Origin: Lachnospiraceae bacterium
GTDB lineage: Bacteria; Bacillota; Clostridia; Lachnospirales; Lachnospiraceae
Length of the DNA: 64,000 nucleotides
NCBI GenBank assembly: GCA_017520425.1
Contig: JAFXFO010000034.1
Span: 57,419 to 121,418 of the forward strand
Direction of reading: 5' to 3'
The notes beneath the pieces were generated by a model, which was given only the letters and a program-made list of their open reading frames with translations, ran no database searches and was not told the origin of the DNA. Below are positions 8,494-16,831 of this stretch, one piece after another; within the stretch, counting starts at the first letter, position 1, and each line of letters opens with the position of its first letter. A program made the translations under genes and the position numbers.

Positions 8494-10275
8494 ATGGCTA
8501 GAAGAAATACGTACAGAGAAGACGAAGTCTTAGAAACACCATTTGACTACCACCACCTCCTGAGGGCATTTGTTTATATTAAGAAGTACCTGGGACTTAT
8601 GATTTTTGCGTTGATTTTAAGCGCTATCGGTGGTATTACCGGTTTGTATGGACCCAAGATTACCCGAAAGGCATTGGATGTGGCAATTCCTCAGGGCGAT
8701 AAGACAATGCTCTTTACGCTGGTGGGACTTTTGTGCGGTACCTTTATTTTAAGTATTATATTTACCACCATCCGTTCCAGAATCATGATTAATGTGAGCC
8801 AAAATATTATTTACGATATCAGAAAGGATATCTTTGAACATTTGCAGAAGCTTCCTTTCCAGTATTATGATGACAGACCTCACGGCAAGATTCTGATACG
8901 TGTGGTAAACTATGTAAACTCTGTTTCCGATATGCTTTCCAATGGATTGATTAACGTGGTATTGGAAATCATGAACCTGGTTTTTATCGTTATCTTTATG
9001 TTTTCGGAGGATGTGAAGCTATCTTTGGTAGTGTTGGCCGGTGTGCCTATTTTGGCTATTTTCATGTTTTGGATTAAGGAAAAGCAGAGAAAGGCCTGGC
9101 AGCAGGTTTCTAATAAAAACTCTAATCTGAACGCATATCTTCAGGAGAATATTGTAGGTGCCAGAATCACCCAGATGTTTGCACGTGAGGAAGAGAATGC
9201 AGAAACCTTTGCAGAACTTTGCGACCGTTGCCGGACCACTTGGTTTAAGGCAGTAATGTATAGTAATACAGTATGGCCGGGTATTGACAACATCTCTGTG
9301 TGGGTAAGAGCCGCAGTATTTATTGTAGGTTTGATTTTCATGGGCCAGGGTCAGGTGAGTCTGGGTGTGATTGTTGCAATTACTTCCTATGCGGCACGTT
9401 TCTGGCAGCCCATTATGAACTTAGGTAATATCTTTAACAACTTTATCAATAATATTGCATATCTGGAGCGTATTTTTGAAACCCTGGATGAGCCTGTAAC
9501 CGTGTGTGATGCAGAAGGTGCGGTGGAAATGCCTGAAATCAAAGGCGATGTAACCTTTGAAAATGTAACCTTTGCATACGAAGAAGGCAAGGATGTACTT
9601 AAAAATGTATCCTTTGAAGTAAAGGCAGGTGAAAGCGTAGCTTTGGTAGGACCTACCGGTGCGGGTAAGAGTACTATCGTAAACCTGATTTCCAGATTCT
9701 ACAATGTGGGTCAGGGACGAGTGCTTATCGACGGACAGGATATTGCTAATGTGCAGCTGCATACCCTGCGTTCCCAAATGGGTATCATGCTTCAGGACAG
9801 CTTTATTTTCTCCGGTACCATTGAGGACAATATCCGCTATGGAAAATTAGATGCAACAACGGAGGAGATTATTAAGGCAAGTAAGACTGTATGTGCAGAT
9901 GACTTTATCAATCGCTTTACGGATGGATATCAGACGGAGGTAAAGGAGCGAGGTTCCTTGCTTTCACAGGGACAGAAGCAGCTTATCTCTTTTGCAAGAA
10001 CCTTGCTTTCCAATCCGGCCATTTTGGTGTTGGATGAAGCAACCTCCAGTATCGATGTACAGACGGAAAAAGCGTTGCAGCAGGGCTTGAACGCCATGCT
10101 TCAGGGCAGAACTTCCTTCATCATCGCCCACAGACTTTCTACCATTAAGAACTGTGACAAGATTATGTATGTGGATCAGGGCGGTATCGTGGAATGTGGC
10201 AGCCATGACGAATTGATTGCGAAAAAGGGATATTATTATAAACTGTATACAGCGCAGATGGATGATATTGCGTAA
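8494..10275 (+). CDS. ABC exporter half-transporter, catalytic partner
   Basis: Second subunit of the exporter, 593 residues, with six predicted membrane helices and an ATPase domain. Walker A is GPTGAGKST, Walker B ends in canonical Glu515 (VLDEATSS) and the switch His546 is present (IIAHRLST). Its signature is altered to LLSQGQ. It therefore supplies the working Walker motifs, while its own signature would face the degenerate site of the first subunit. The ribosome site GGAGAGGAGG lies inside the end of the upstream gene, so translation is probably coupled. Substrate unknown; no regulator gene adjoins the pair. Confidence 0.93.
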   Translation: MARRNTYREDEVLETPFDYHHLLRAFVYIKKYLGLMIFALILSAIGGITGLYGPKITRKALDVAIPQGDKTMLFTLVGLLCGTFILSIIFTTIRSRIMINVSQNIIYDIRKDIFEHLQKLPFQYYDDRPHGKILIRVVNYVNSVSDMLSNGLINVVLEIMNLVFIVIFMFSEDVKLSLVVLAGVPILAIFMFWIKEKQRKAWQQVSNKNSNLNAYLQENIVGARITQMFAREEENAETFAELCDRCRTTWFKAVMYSNTVWPGIDNISVWVRAAVFIVGLIFMGQGQVSLGVIVAITSYAARFWQPIMNLGNIFNNFINNIAYLERIFETLDEPVTVCDAEGAVEMPEIKGDVTFENVTFAYEEGKDVLKNVSFEVKAGESVALVGPTGAGKSTIVNLISRFYNVGQGRVLIDGQDIANVQLHTLRSQMGIMLQDSFIFSGTIEDNIRYGKLDATTEEIIKASKTVCADDFINRFTDGYQTEVKERGSLLSQGQKQLISFARTLLSNPAILVLDEATSSIDVQTEKALQQGLNAMLQGRTSFIIAHRLSTIKNCDKIMYVDQGGIVECGSHDELIAKKGYYYKLYTAQMDDIA

Positions 10276-10339
10276 GAAGAATGACGGGGGCAGCGTGGCT
10301 AATGTCATTTAGATAAGAACGTTATACAAAACACTTCCT

Positions 10340-10382
10340 AAAGAGGTTAGTAAATTTTCAGTTTGCTAACCTCTTTTCTTTG
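10340..10382 (+). terminator. Terminator after the ABC exporter operon
   Basis: Stem AAAGAGGTTAGTAAA / TTTGCTAACCTCTTT (one wobble) followed by TCTTTG. Confidence 0.85.
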
Positions 10383-10513
10383 TATGGCAATCTTTTAATA
10401 AACCACCTGCTATGCAGGTGAGACAACAGTCGCTTTAGCTTACAGTAAAAAACCTCCAATGTTATACTTAGTACAGGTTCGCCAACCGTACTAAAACAAA
10501 GGAGGTATCCAAA

Positions 10514-10984
10514 ATGGATAGTAATAGTTTATCACATACGAAATGGAATTGTAAGTATCATATTGTATTTGCACCGAAATTCAGAAGAAAAGTAATATAT
10601 GGACAATTAAGACAAGACGTTGTGAATATTCTGAGTGCGTTGTGTAAAAGAAAAGGTGTAAAAATAGTAGAAGCAAAAGTATGTCCGGATCATATACACA
10701 TGTTGGTGGAGATACCGCCAAGTATAAGTGTATCGAGTTTTGTGGGATATCTGAAAGGCAAGAGTACACTAATGATATTTGAAAGGCATGCAAATCTGAA
10801 ATACAAATATGGCAATAGGCATTTCTGGTGTAGAGGATACTATGTTGATACAGTAGGCAAGAATGCGAATAAGATTACAGAGTATATTCAGAATCAACTA
10901 AAAGAAGATTTGGAATATGACCAAATGACACTAAAAGAGTATATAGACCCGTTTACGGGTGAGCCGGTAAAGCAAAAGAAGTAA
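10514..10984 (+). CDS. tnpA: IS200 family Y1 transposase
   Basis: A 156-residue HUH-superfamily single-strand transposase. It begins with the family signature HTKWNCKYHIVFAPKFRRK, has the HUH metal motif as His60-Ile-His62 in CPDHIHMLVEIPP, and the likely catalytic Tyr124 in EYIQNQ. The length matches full-length IS200 TnpA and no disruption is seen, so it may be active. AAAGGAGG lies upstream of the ATG. A short GAGCCT/AGGCTC hairpin sits right after the stop. Confidence 0.96.
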   Translation: MDSNSLSHTKWNCKYHIVFAPKFRRKVIYGQLRQDVVNILSALCKRKGVKIVEAKVCPDHIHMLVEIPPSISVSSFVGYLKGKSTLMIFERHANLKYKYGNRHFWCRGYYVDTVGKNANKITEYIQNQLKEDLEYDQMTLKEYIDPFTGEPVKQKK

Positions 10985-11006
10985 AGAGAGCCTAAGAGGC
11001 TCCCTA
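10985..11006 (+). terminator. Small hairpin after tnpA
   Basis: GAGAGCCTAAGAGGCTCCC forms a 6-bp stem (GAGCCT/AGGCTC) just after the stop codon but lacks a T-run. It may be a weak terminator or an RNA structure inside the IS. Confidence 0.35.
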
Positions 11007-11129
11007 AGTAAATGATGTTGCGGCTGGCGAGCCATTCGATGAGTCTTTAGACTCCAGTGCCGGTAACAAGCCCTTATAGGGCGTGAGCAAACCACCGGCT
11101 AAGCCGGTGGTTCTGATTGGGGATGTATC

Positions 11130-11276
11130 TTGTGTTGATGCATTGACGAATTTACGTTTTTATTATTTATGCAACCCTGCGATGTCGATTTTGGCGGAGT
11201 ATTTTCTGCAGGAAACAAAAAAGTCAGAAAGGCAATTGTGTTTTAAAGTTTTTAGAGTTGCATTACCTCGTTAAAT
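11130..11276 (+). pseudogene. Decayed 3' end of a membrane-protein gene (left copy)
   Basis: A fragment related to the remnant at 26,160-26,547. A 21-bp stretch is identical (11164-11184 and 26456-26476), and the similarity continues through the AEYF and K-K-A-I codons with one frameshift. It retains only the last helix and tail (TFLLFMQPCD then, out of frame, AEYFLQE). The IS200 right end lies 18 bases upstream and the island's first gene ends inside it. A 63-codon reading frame running out of the IS end across this fragment is not considered a gene. Confidence 0.6.
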
Positions 11277-12883
11277 TTTATTTTAGCCTGTTCATATCCC
11301 TGATCAGCAGCCTTTTTTAGTAAATTTCCTAAAATAGGAGTATCATAGTAGAAATTAATGGCTAAATGAAAAGTGCCGCGTGCATAGTTAATATTATTTA
11401 GCTCCTTTAGCATGGATTCGGCATTCCTTAATTGGGAGGATGCTTTTTTTCGAAGTTCTTTGGGGATGTTGCTAAGTGATATAGAGCCTTGTTTAACTAA
11501 TTCGAAAAGTGTTTCCTTATTTGTACAATCTTTCGGGCAAATATTATTTTTCCATAGAAAATCACAAATATAGTGAATTGCGAGAGTATCCATTGCCCAA
11601 TAGTTTTTCATGTCGGCAGCTTGTTGAAGCATATGCATTGGATTCAAATGAATAAATGTTTCTTCCTTCTGTAAAGCATTACGTATTTCAAGGTATTTGG
11701 GTTGATAATAGAAATCATATAAGTTGTTAAATGCATATACCCAATCATTACAACATGCAGCATAGTTTTGTTTAATAAATAACAAATAGTGTTTAATACA
11801 TGCTTTTTGTTCACAAACGCTGAGACTACTAAAAGTTTTTTTGGAAAAAAGTATTTTATCGCCAGCGGACTTTTCTATTAAACCAAGATTGCTCAATGCA
11901 GGAGGATAATTACCGCATTTTTTAAAAAGACGAATTGCTTCTTTGAGGTTGTCAGTTTTGGATGTGATTCGTCCGGTTTGATACATATAACCTAGTGACC
12001 AGCATGCAGCTACAATTAAATTAGGTTTTTGAGTACAAAAAGTATAGTAATATGCTGCTTTGTAAAAATCTTTTTGGATTTCTATTGCATGTTCCTTTTG
12101 TCCGGCGTAAAACGTACTTCCATAATAATAGATATTTGCGAGTGCATAAGCACAGTAAGCATTTTTCGTGAAATATCTTTTCAATGCATAAAATTTGTCA
12201 ATACTTCTATCACCATAGCATTCAATATGAGACATATAAAAGTCCATTTGATTTTGTAGTGATGATATAGGTTTTTGTTCACATTGTTTATAGAGCTGAT
12301 TGATGATAATATTGCTTAGTTGTTCTATGGAAGTCAAAGCTTCATTCTGATGAATTAGTGTTCCCAGTTTGTGCGTGAGTACTTCCAGATATTTAGGTAA
12401 AAGGATGAGGTTGTTTATATTAGTTGAGCTATTAAGCTCAACCTTGTCATAGTGATACATAAGGATATAGTAAATAAGAACGATATGAAGCGTTTCTTTA
12501 TAGAGAGGGCGATTGCTATCCGTCAGATAGGTTTCGCGCCAGTATTTAGGAATGGCTTTTTCGTTGTTTTTGTGCATAGCAGTATTAATGTCTGTCCGTA
12601 AAGTGTCACTATTAATCTGATTTGATTTAATGGAGGGGTATGTGGCGTCGATATCATTGGTGTCATTAAAAAGTTTCTTATAAAATTCCTTCGAGATAGG
12701 ACTCTTCACAAATTGACTGTGATTATGTGAGGATAATAATATGTTAATATTTAAGGTTAATTCTGAAAAAAAGTGATTATCAGGATGTTTTGAAAAATTG
12801 AATAATAAGTTATAAAACACTACTTGGCTGTTAAAAATGATGGGTTTTAGGGCGTTATAGATTTGTAATATTGGTGTTTCCAT
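11252..12883 (-). CDS. Sel1/TPR-like repeat protein
   Basis: A 543-residue protein with no signal peptide or clear catalytic motif. The middle and C-terminal parts hold degenerate Sel1-like helical repeats, for example ALANIYYYGSTFYAG, SLGYMYQTGRI, ALSNLGLIEKSAGDK and the final LLKKAADQGYEQAKIKF. Such repeats mediate protein-protein contacts. AAGGAGG precedes the ATG. It is the only minus-strand gene of the island and diverges from the membrane-protease gene, sharing a 190-base intergenic region. It overlaps the decayed fragment at its 3' end, which suggests its own end was set at the island junction. Function unknown. Confidence 0.65.
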   Translation of the reverse strand: METPILQIYNALKPIIFNSQVVFYNLLFNFSKHPDNHFFSELTLNINILLSSHNHSQFVKSPISKEFYKKLFNDTNDIDATYPSIKSNQINSDTLRTDINTAMHKNNEKAIPKYWRETYLTDSNRPLYKETLHIVLIYYILMYHYDKVELNSSTNINNLILLPKYLEVLTHKLGTLIHQNEALTSIEQLSNIIINQLYKQCEQKPISSLQNQMDFYMSHIECYGDRSIDKFYALKRYFTKNAYCAYALANIYYYGSTFYAGQKEHAIEIQKDFYKAAYYYTFCTQKPNLIVAACWSLGYMYQTGRITSKTDNLKEAIRLFKKCGNYPPALSNLGLIEKSAGDKILFSKKTFSSLSVCEQKACIKHYLLFIKQNYAACCNDWVYAFNNLYDFYYQPKYLEIRNALQKEETFIHLNPMHMLQQAADMKNYWAMDTLAIHYICDFLWKNNICPKDCTNKETLFELVKQGSISLSNIPKELRKKASSQLRNAESMLKELNNINYARGTFHLAINFYYDTPILGNLLKKAADQGYEQAKIKFNEVMQL

Positions 12884-12931
12884 GACGAAAATCCTCCTTG
12901 TGTTGTTTAAATTATCGTAACATAAAAGATA

Positions 12932-12961
12932 AAAAAGTTACAATAATATTATTAACTTTTT
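12932..12961. promoter_or_regulatory. AT-rich dyad between divergent genes
   Basis: An imperfect palindrome (AAAAAGTTA ... TAACTTTTT around AATAATATTATT, one bulged C) lies between the divergent Sel1-like and membrane-protease genes. It could be a shared operator. Confidence 0.3.
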
Positions 12962-13072
12962 AAAAAGCTAATAAAGTTAATTGGACATAATAATATGAGA
13001 GCTACATCCTTTGTGATATAAAGATGTTAGGGGGAGTTTTACTTTGTTGAGTTTATACAAAGGAGGGGCAAT

Positions 13073-14137
13073 ATGATAAATACAATGGGAAAGTCAGAAT
13101 ACATAAAGGAACATATTATTTGGAGCTTAATTTTGTATATTTGGTGCAGACAATTGTTATTTCGATGTGTTCCAGGGTGCACATATTTTGAGTCTCTGCT
13201 CGTACTTGTCCTTATCGAGATAGTAGTTGTGGGGTTGGGCATTGTTTTATCGTGGAAAAGGGGGAGAAATTATGTCAATCTTGTAGAGAATCTAATCCTA
13301 TCATGGAGTATGTATGTGGTTATAGCTTATATAAATGTGTTTCAATATCGGATGCTTGTGATAGGTGTTTTGGCATTGGTGATTTCTGTTTTTATGACTA
13401 TCGCAGTTCTTTTTCGAAAGATTAGAAGAATGGATAAGAGACAATTGATTATTAGGAATCGTATTCGTAAGGTGGTTAGTCTTTGGAAACGGAATCTGGC
13501 GTTGGGGTCGTTGCTTTTGTTAATGCCCATAGGTTTCACTGTATTGTTTAGGGGGACTGTTTTGAATTCTAAGGTTGAGGTGGCAAAGGTTTATGGAGAT
13601 GAACATTGCCTGGATGCTAATATTGATGTAATATGCGATATTGAACCAGAAAGATGGAGCAAATTGAATATACAACTGAAGTTAAATGTTTGTCAGAAAA
13701 TAGTAAACTGTGAAGCCAGATATCTTGGGATATCGCATGAAATTAGTGTAGGTACAGCAGAATTGTTAGGAAAAACAATGGCATATTATAATGTTGATAA
13801 ACACCAGATTGTTGTTGATATTGGATACTTAGAAACTTTGTCAGGGTATGATGTTTTAGAAAGCTTAATCCACGAAGTAACTCATGCTTACCAGTATGAG
13901 CTGGTTGATTTGTATTTAAAACTTGACGAAAAATCGAGGAATTTACTAATCTTTTATCCGACATCGCAGTACTTAAAAGAATTCTCAGATTATGAAAATG
14001 GCGATAAGGATTACATGCTTTACTATGGACAATTAACAGAGATAGATGCACGCAAAGCCGGAAGAGCAGAATCTCTTGAATATATAGAAAGAGTAGAAGA
14101 ATATTTAGGTTTGATGGAGACGGCTCTGGACGAATAG
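13073..14137 (+). CDS. Membrane-anchored HEXXH metallopeptidase-like protein
   Basis: 354 residues. About 1-170 contain four or five hydrophobic helices (including LLVLVLIEIVVVGLGIVLSW and LALGSLLLLMPIGFTVLF). A probably extracytoplasmic domain follows with the gluzincin motif IHEVTHAYQYE (His267, Glu268, His271) and a possible third zinc ligand, Glu323, in LTEIDARKAG. It is predicted to be a zinc-dependent peptidase facing outward or acting near the membrane; the substrate is unknown. AAAGGAGG stands 6 bases before the ATG. It heads the rightward run of island genes. I do not recognise a named family beyond the motif. Confidence 0.7.
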   Translation: MINTMGKSEYIKEHIIWSLILYIWCRQLLFRCVPGCTYFESLLVLVLIEIVVVGLGIVLSWKRGRNYVNLVENLILSWSMYVVIAYINVFQYRMLVIGVLALVISVFMTIAVLFRKIRRMDKRQLIIRNRIRKVVSLWKRNLALGSLLLLMPIGFTVLFRGTVLNSKVEVAKVYGDEHCLDANIDVICDIEPERWSKLNIQLKLNVCQKIVNCEARYLGISHEISVGTAELLGKTMAYYNVDKHQIVVDIGYLETLSGYDVLESLIHEVTHAYQYELVDLYLKLDEKSRNLLIFYPTSQYLKEFSDYENGDKDYMLYYGQLTEIDARKAGRAESLEYIERVEEYLGLMETALDE

Positions 14138-14179
14138 CGTGGAACTCCTGTGAGAGTATAGTGATAGGAAGGTGATAAA

Positions 14180-15478
14180 GTGGATTTTCAAAGAAGTATA
14201 GATAGAATCTTATATCAATCAGATGATAATAGCGATGTCTTTTATCCTAGCATATGCGAAGATGATTTTGCAAATATGGCAATTGAATCTGCAGCGAACA
14301 GAAGCTATGTGATGTTTTTTATGTATTTTCGGAGTTTGGGAGAACAAGATTACTTAGATATTTATGTTTGGGATAATATGTTGCCAGAATGCTATAAACG
14401 TTTTGTGATTCAAGAAGGATATGCATTGTCAGAAGGTGATGAAGAAATATTTCTAGAGTATTTGCATCGTGGTGATATATTAGTGGAAGATGTTTCGTAC
14501 AGATGTTGTGTCAGAAGAATTAGAAGGGAATATCCTGAGATTCATTTGCAAGATTATGCGGATTGGAGACAGACTTTATTACATGTATATTATACGCTTC
14601 ATAGGACGGGACCGTACGAAATATTGTATAAGGCTAATCTGAATTTTCTGGCAGTTAGGTTGGAGAATATAAATGAATATAACCTAATTGGTAGTTCGCC
14701 CGAAAGAATATTGGGGGTTCAGTTAGGCATGCTTCGAGCAATGAACTCTTTATTCGGTTCAGAAACATTGGAAACTGTGGAGAATAGAGAATGGGCCGGT
14801 TATTTGTATGCAAGATATCATAATTTAATCCACGGGTCGGTGGTTAATAAGTATCAATGGAAATATCTTGTAGAGCAGGAAGAGTGCGGTAACATTGTAG
14901 AAAAACAAAAGTATTTGTTTTTGGGAAAGATAGCCTCCGACGAAGAGTACTATACATATTTGAAATATGCAGAACAGAAAGACGTAGTTGATAGCTATTA
15001 TTCCCTTTTGCCAAAATTCCCAGAGGAAAGAGAGTTATATGAAAGTTTTGAAGTGTGCGATATGCTTGAGTGGTATATTGAGCATGAGTGGGGGATTGAT
15101 AAGCGTTTGTGTGATAAAGTGAGCAGGTATCAAGACAAGTACTTTTATGAAACAAGTGAATATATTGTGTATATGCCTGCAAGTTTAAGAGAATTATTAA
15201 ATGAAGCAGAAAACCAGCATAATTGTTTGTATCAATATGTATTAGACGCAGCTTGTGATGATGAGATATTTATTTTGTTTGTCAGAGAAAGAGGTAAAGA
15301 AAAGGATTCTTTGATTACGGTTGAGGTTCAAGATGGGATGATTAATCAGGCGTATAAAGCTTATAATCGTAATCCGAATGAAAAGGAACGAGGCTTTTTA
15401 GAAGAATATGCAGCAATAAAAAAACTAGTATTACCCACAAACATTTATTTTGATTGGTTTGATGTGGATGAAGATTGA
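14180..15478 (+). CDS. PcfJ-like protein
   Basis: 432 residues with a GTG start preceded by GGAAGGTG. The last 120 residues match the PcfJ-like pattern: a basic-to-acidic N-part, then MPASLRELLNEAENQHNC, IFILFVRER, a TVEVQDGMINQAYKAYN segment and a conserved trailing helix. PcfJ-like proteins are usually found on conjugative plasmids and integrative elements, and their biochemical role is unknown. The N-terminal 300 residues are not recognisable by eye. The neighbour downstream begins 17 bases after the stop, so they are probably cotranscribed. No relaxase, coupling protein or integrase is visible nearby, which is unusual for this family. Confidence 0.6.
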   Translation: MDFQRSIDRILYQSDDNSDVFYPSICEDDFANMAIESAANRSYVMFFMYFRSLGEQDYLDIYVWDNMLPECYKRFVIQEGYALSEGDEEIFLEYLHRGDILVEDVSYRCCVRRIRREYPEIHLQDYADWRQTLLHVYYTLHRTGPYEILYKANLNFLAVRLENINEYNLIGSSPERILGVQLGMLRAMNSLFGSETLETVENREWAGYLYARYHNLIHGSVVNKYQWKYLVEQEECGNIVEKQKYLFLGKIASDEEYYTYLKYAEQKDVVDSYYSLLPKFPEERELYESFEVCDMLEWYIEHEWGIDKRLCDKVSRYQDKYFYETSEYIVYMPASLRELLNEAENQHNCLYQYVLDAACDDEIFILFVRERGKEKDSLITVEVQDGMINQAYKAYNRNPNEKERGFLEEYAAIKKLVLPTNIYFDWFDVDED

Positions 15479-15495
15479 GAAAGGAAGGTATTAAT

Positions 15496-16209
15496 ATGTT
15501 ATTTGTGACAGGCGATACACATGGTGAAGAAGGGCGTTTTAAGTATATGAATTCAATTATTGATAGGACGTTGACTAAGAGGGATAAATTGATTGTTTGC
15601 GGTGATTGGGGATATATCAGTGATGACAGCTATCAGGAAAGACAATTTCTTAGATTTTTATTGGAAAAGCCTTATCAGATATTGTGGGTTGATGGCAATC
15701 ATGAAAACTTCACATTAATTAATGAATATCCGGTTGAAGAATGGTGTGGGGGTAAGGTGCATGTGATTCGAAGGGACCGTGAAGGAAATCCTAAGATCAT
15801 TCATTTGATGAGAGGTCAGGTATTTGAAGTGGAAGAAAAGAAAATTTTTACATTTGGAGGTGCGTATAGTATTGATAAATATATGCGCACACCTTATCGT
15901 AGCTGGTGGCCTCAGGAGATGCCTACGGATGAAGAAATGCAAGAAGCTGTTACAAATCTGGAAAAGTGTAATAATGAGGTGGATTACATTATTACTCATG
16001 CTGCACCTGAAGAGACTATGTGTATCTTCCATCCTAATCATCCGAAAGAGAAACCTTTGAATAATTTTCTGGAGTGGGTGAGGGAAAATGTGAAGTATAA
16101 ACATTGGTACATGGGACATTTACACAGAGATGAGGATCTGTGGAGACATCAGACAATTATGTGGTTTCAACTGAGGAATATGGAAACGAACGAGGTAATG
16201 GGTGAATAA
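15496..16209 (+). CDS. Calcineurin-like metallophosphoesterase (copy 1)
   Basis: A 237-residue cytosolic phosphoesterase. The two-metal motifs are present in order: GDTHG near the N-terminus, VCGDWGY, GNHENF, ITHAAP and GHLHRD. FGGAYS and a WWPQEMPT segment are also found in the paralogue at 25,289, so the two belong to one subfamily. The ATG at 15496 is preferred to the TTG at 15475 because AAGGAAGG lies 7 bases ahead. Substrate unknown: nucleotide, phosphoprotein or nucleic acid phosphodiester are all possible. It is placed between the PcfJ-like gene and a second, unrelated-looking phosphoesterase. Confidence 0.88.
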   Translation: MLFVTGDTHGEEGRFKYMNSIIDRTLTKRDKLIVCGDWGYISDDSYQERQFLRFLLEKPYQILWVDGNHENFTLINEYPVEEWCGGKVHVIRRDREGNPKIIHLMRGQVFEVEEKKIFTFGGAYSIDKYMRTPYRSWWPQEMPTDEEMQEAVTNLEKCNNEVDYIITHAAPEETMCIFHPNHPKEKPLNNFLEWVRENVKYKHWYMGHLHRDEDLWRHQTIMWFQLRNMETNEVMGE

Positions 16210-16226
16210 TTAGAAAGGCGTATAAA

Positions 16227-16787
16227 ATGACAGTACTATTTACGGCAGATTTGCATTTGGGGCATGAAAAAATACTGACAGTCAGGGATGTATTTCATAA
16301 TATAGATGAGCATGATAATGTGCTTATAGATAAGTGGAATGCAAAAGTAAAAAAGAATGATGAAGTGTATATTTTGGGTGATTTGAGTTTTAGGTCTCCG
16401 CGTCATATTTCGTATTATTTGTCTCGTATGAAGGGGAGAAAGCATTTGATTGTAGGGAACCATGATGGCCACTGGATGCGCCATGTAGAGCAAATGAATG
16501 TATATTTTGAAAGTGTGGATTATCTCAAAACCATTAAGTTAGATAAAAAGCAAATTACCTTGTGCCATTATCCAATGTTGGAGTGGCCGGGAAGCAGATG
16601 TGTAGAAACAGAAACTTCCTATCTGATTCATGGTCATATTCACAGTGCAAAAGATTCGAAAGTATACGGTCATATTAAGGAATATCAGCCACACTCACTA
16701 AATGCGGGGGTTGATATTAACCACTATGAACCAGTTACATTTGAGGAGTTAAAGGAAAATAATGCATGTTGGTATGAGCGGAAATAG
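16227..16787 (+). CDS. Small calcineurin-like metallophosphoesterase (copy 2)
   Basis: 186 residues, a compact phosphoesterase of the phage/plasmid type. Motifs are TADLHLGHEK, ILGDLSF, VGNHDGHW, LCHYPM and LIHGHIH, so the full metal-binding set is present. It lacks the FGGAYS insert of the other two island phosphoesterases and is about 50 residues shorter. AGAAAGG lies 7 bases before the ATG, and it starts 17 bases after the upstream gene ends, indicating one transcript. The substrate cannot be told from sequence. Confidence 0.88.
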   Translation: MTVLFTADLHLGHEKILTVRDVFHNIDEHDNVLIDKWNAKVKKNDEVYILGDLSFRSPRHISYYLSRMKGRKHLIVGNHDGHWMRHVEQMNVYFESVDYLKTIKLDKKQITLCHYPMLEWPGSRCVETETSYLIHGHIHSAKDSKVYGHIKEYQPHSLNAGVDINHYEPVTFEELKENNACWYERK

Positions 16788-16831
16788 GACACTAAGGATG
16801 AAGCAAATGTTATTTTATTCTGGAGGCATAA

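Larger units (their letters stand above)
10397..11112 (+). mobile_element. IS200-type insertion sequence
   Basis: About 716 bp. The left end carries the hairpin CACCTGC-TAT-GCAGGTG (10404-10420, preceded by AAC) and the right end the hairpin AACCACCGGC-TAA-GCCGGTGGTT (11090-11112). Such subterminal hairpins without terminal inverted repeats are typical of IS200/IS605 single-strand transposition. There is one gene, the Y1 transposase, and no tnpB. Exact cleavage points cannot be fixed without an empty site. It lies just downstream of the exporter terminator and abuts a decayed gene fragment. Confidence 0.85.

Noticed and set aside
11083-11274. A 63-codon open frame running from the IS200 right end into the gene remnant.
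   Set aside because: It begins inside the terminal hairpin of the IS, reads the remnant in a shifted frame and overlaps the end of the Sel1-like gene; no ribosome site.
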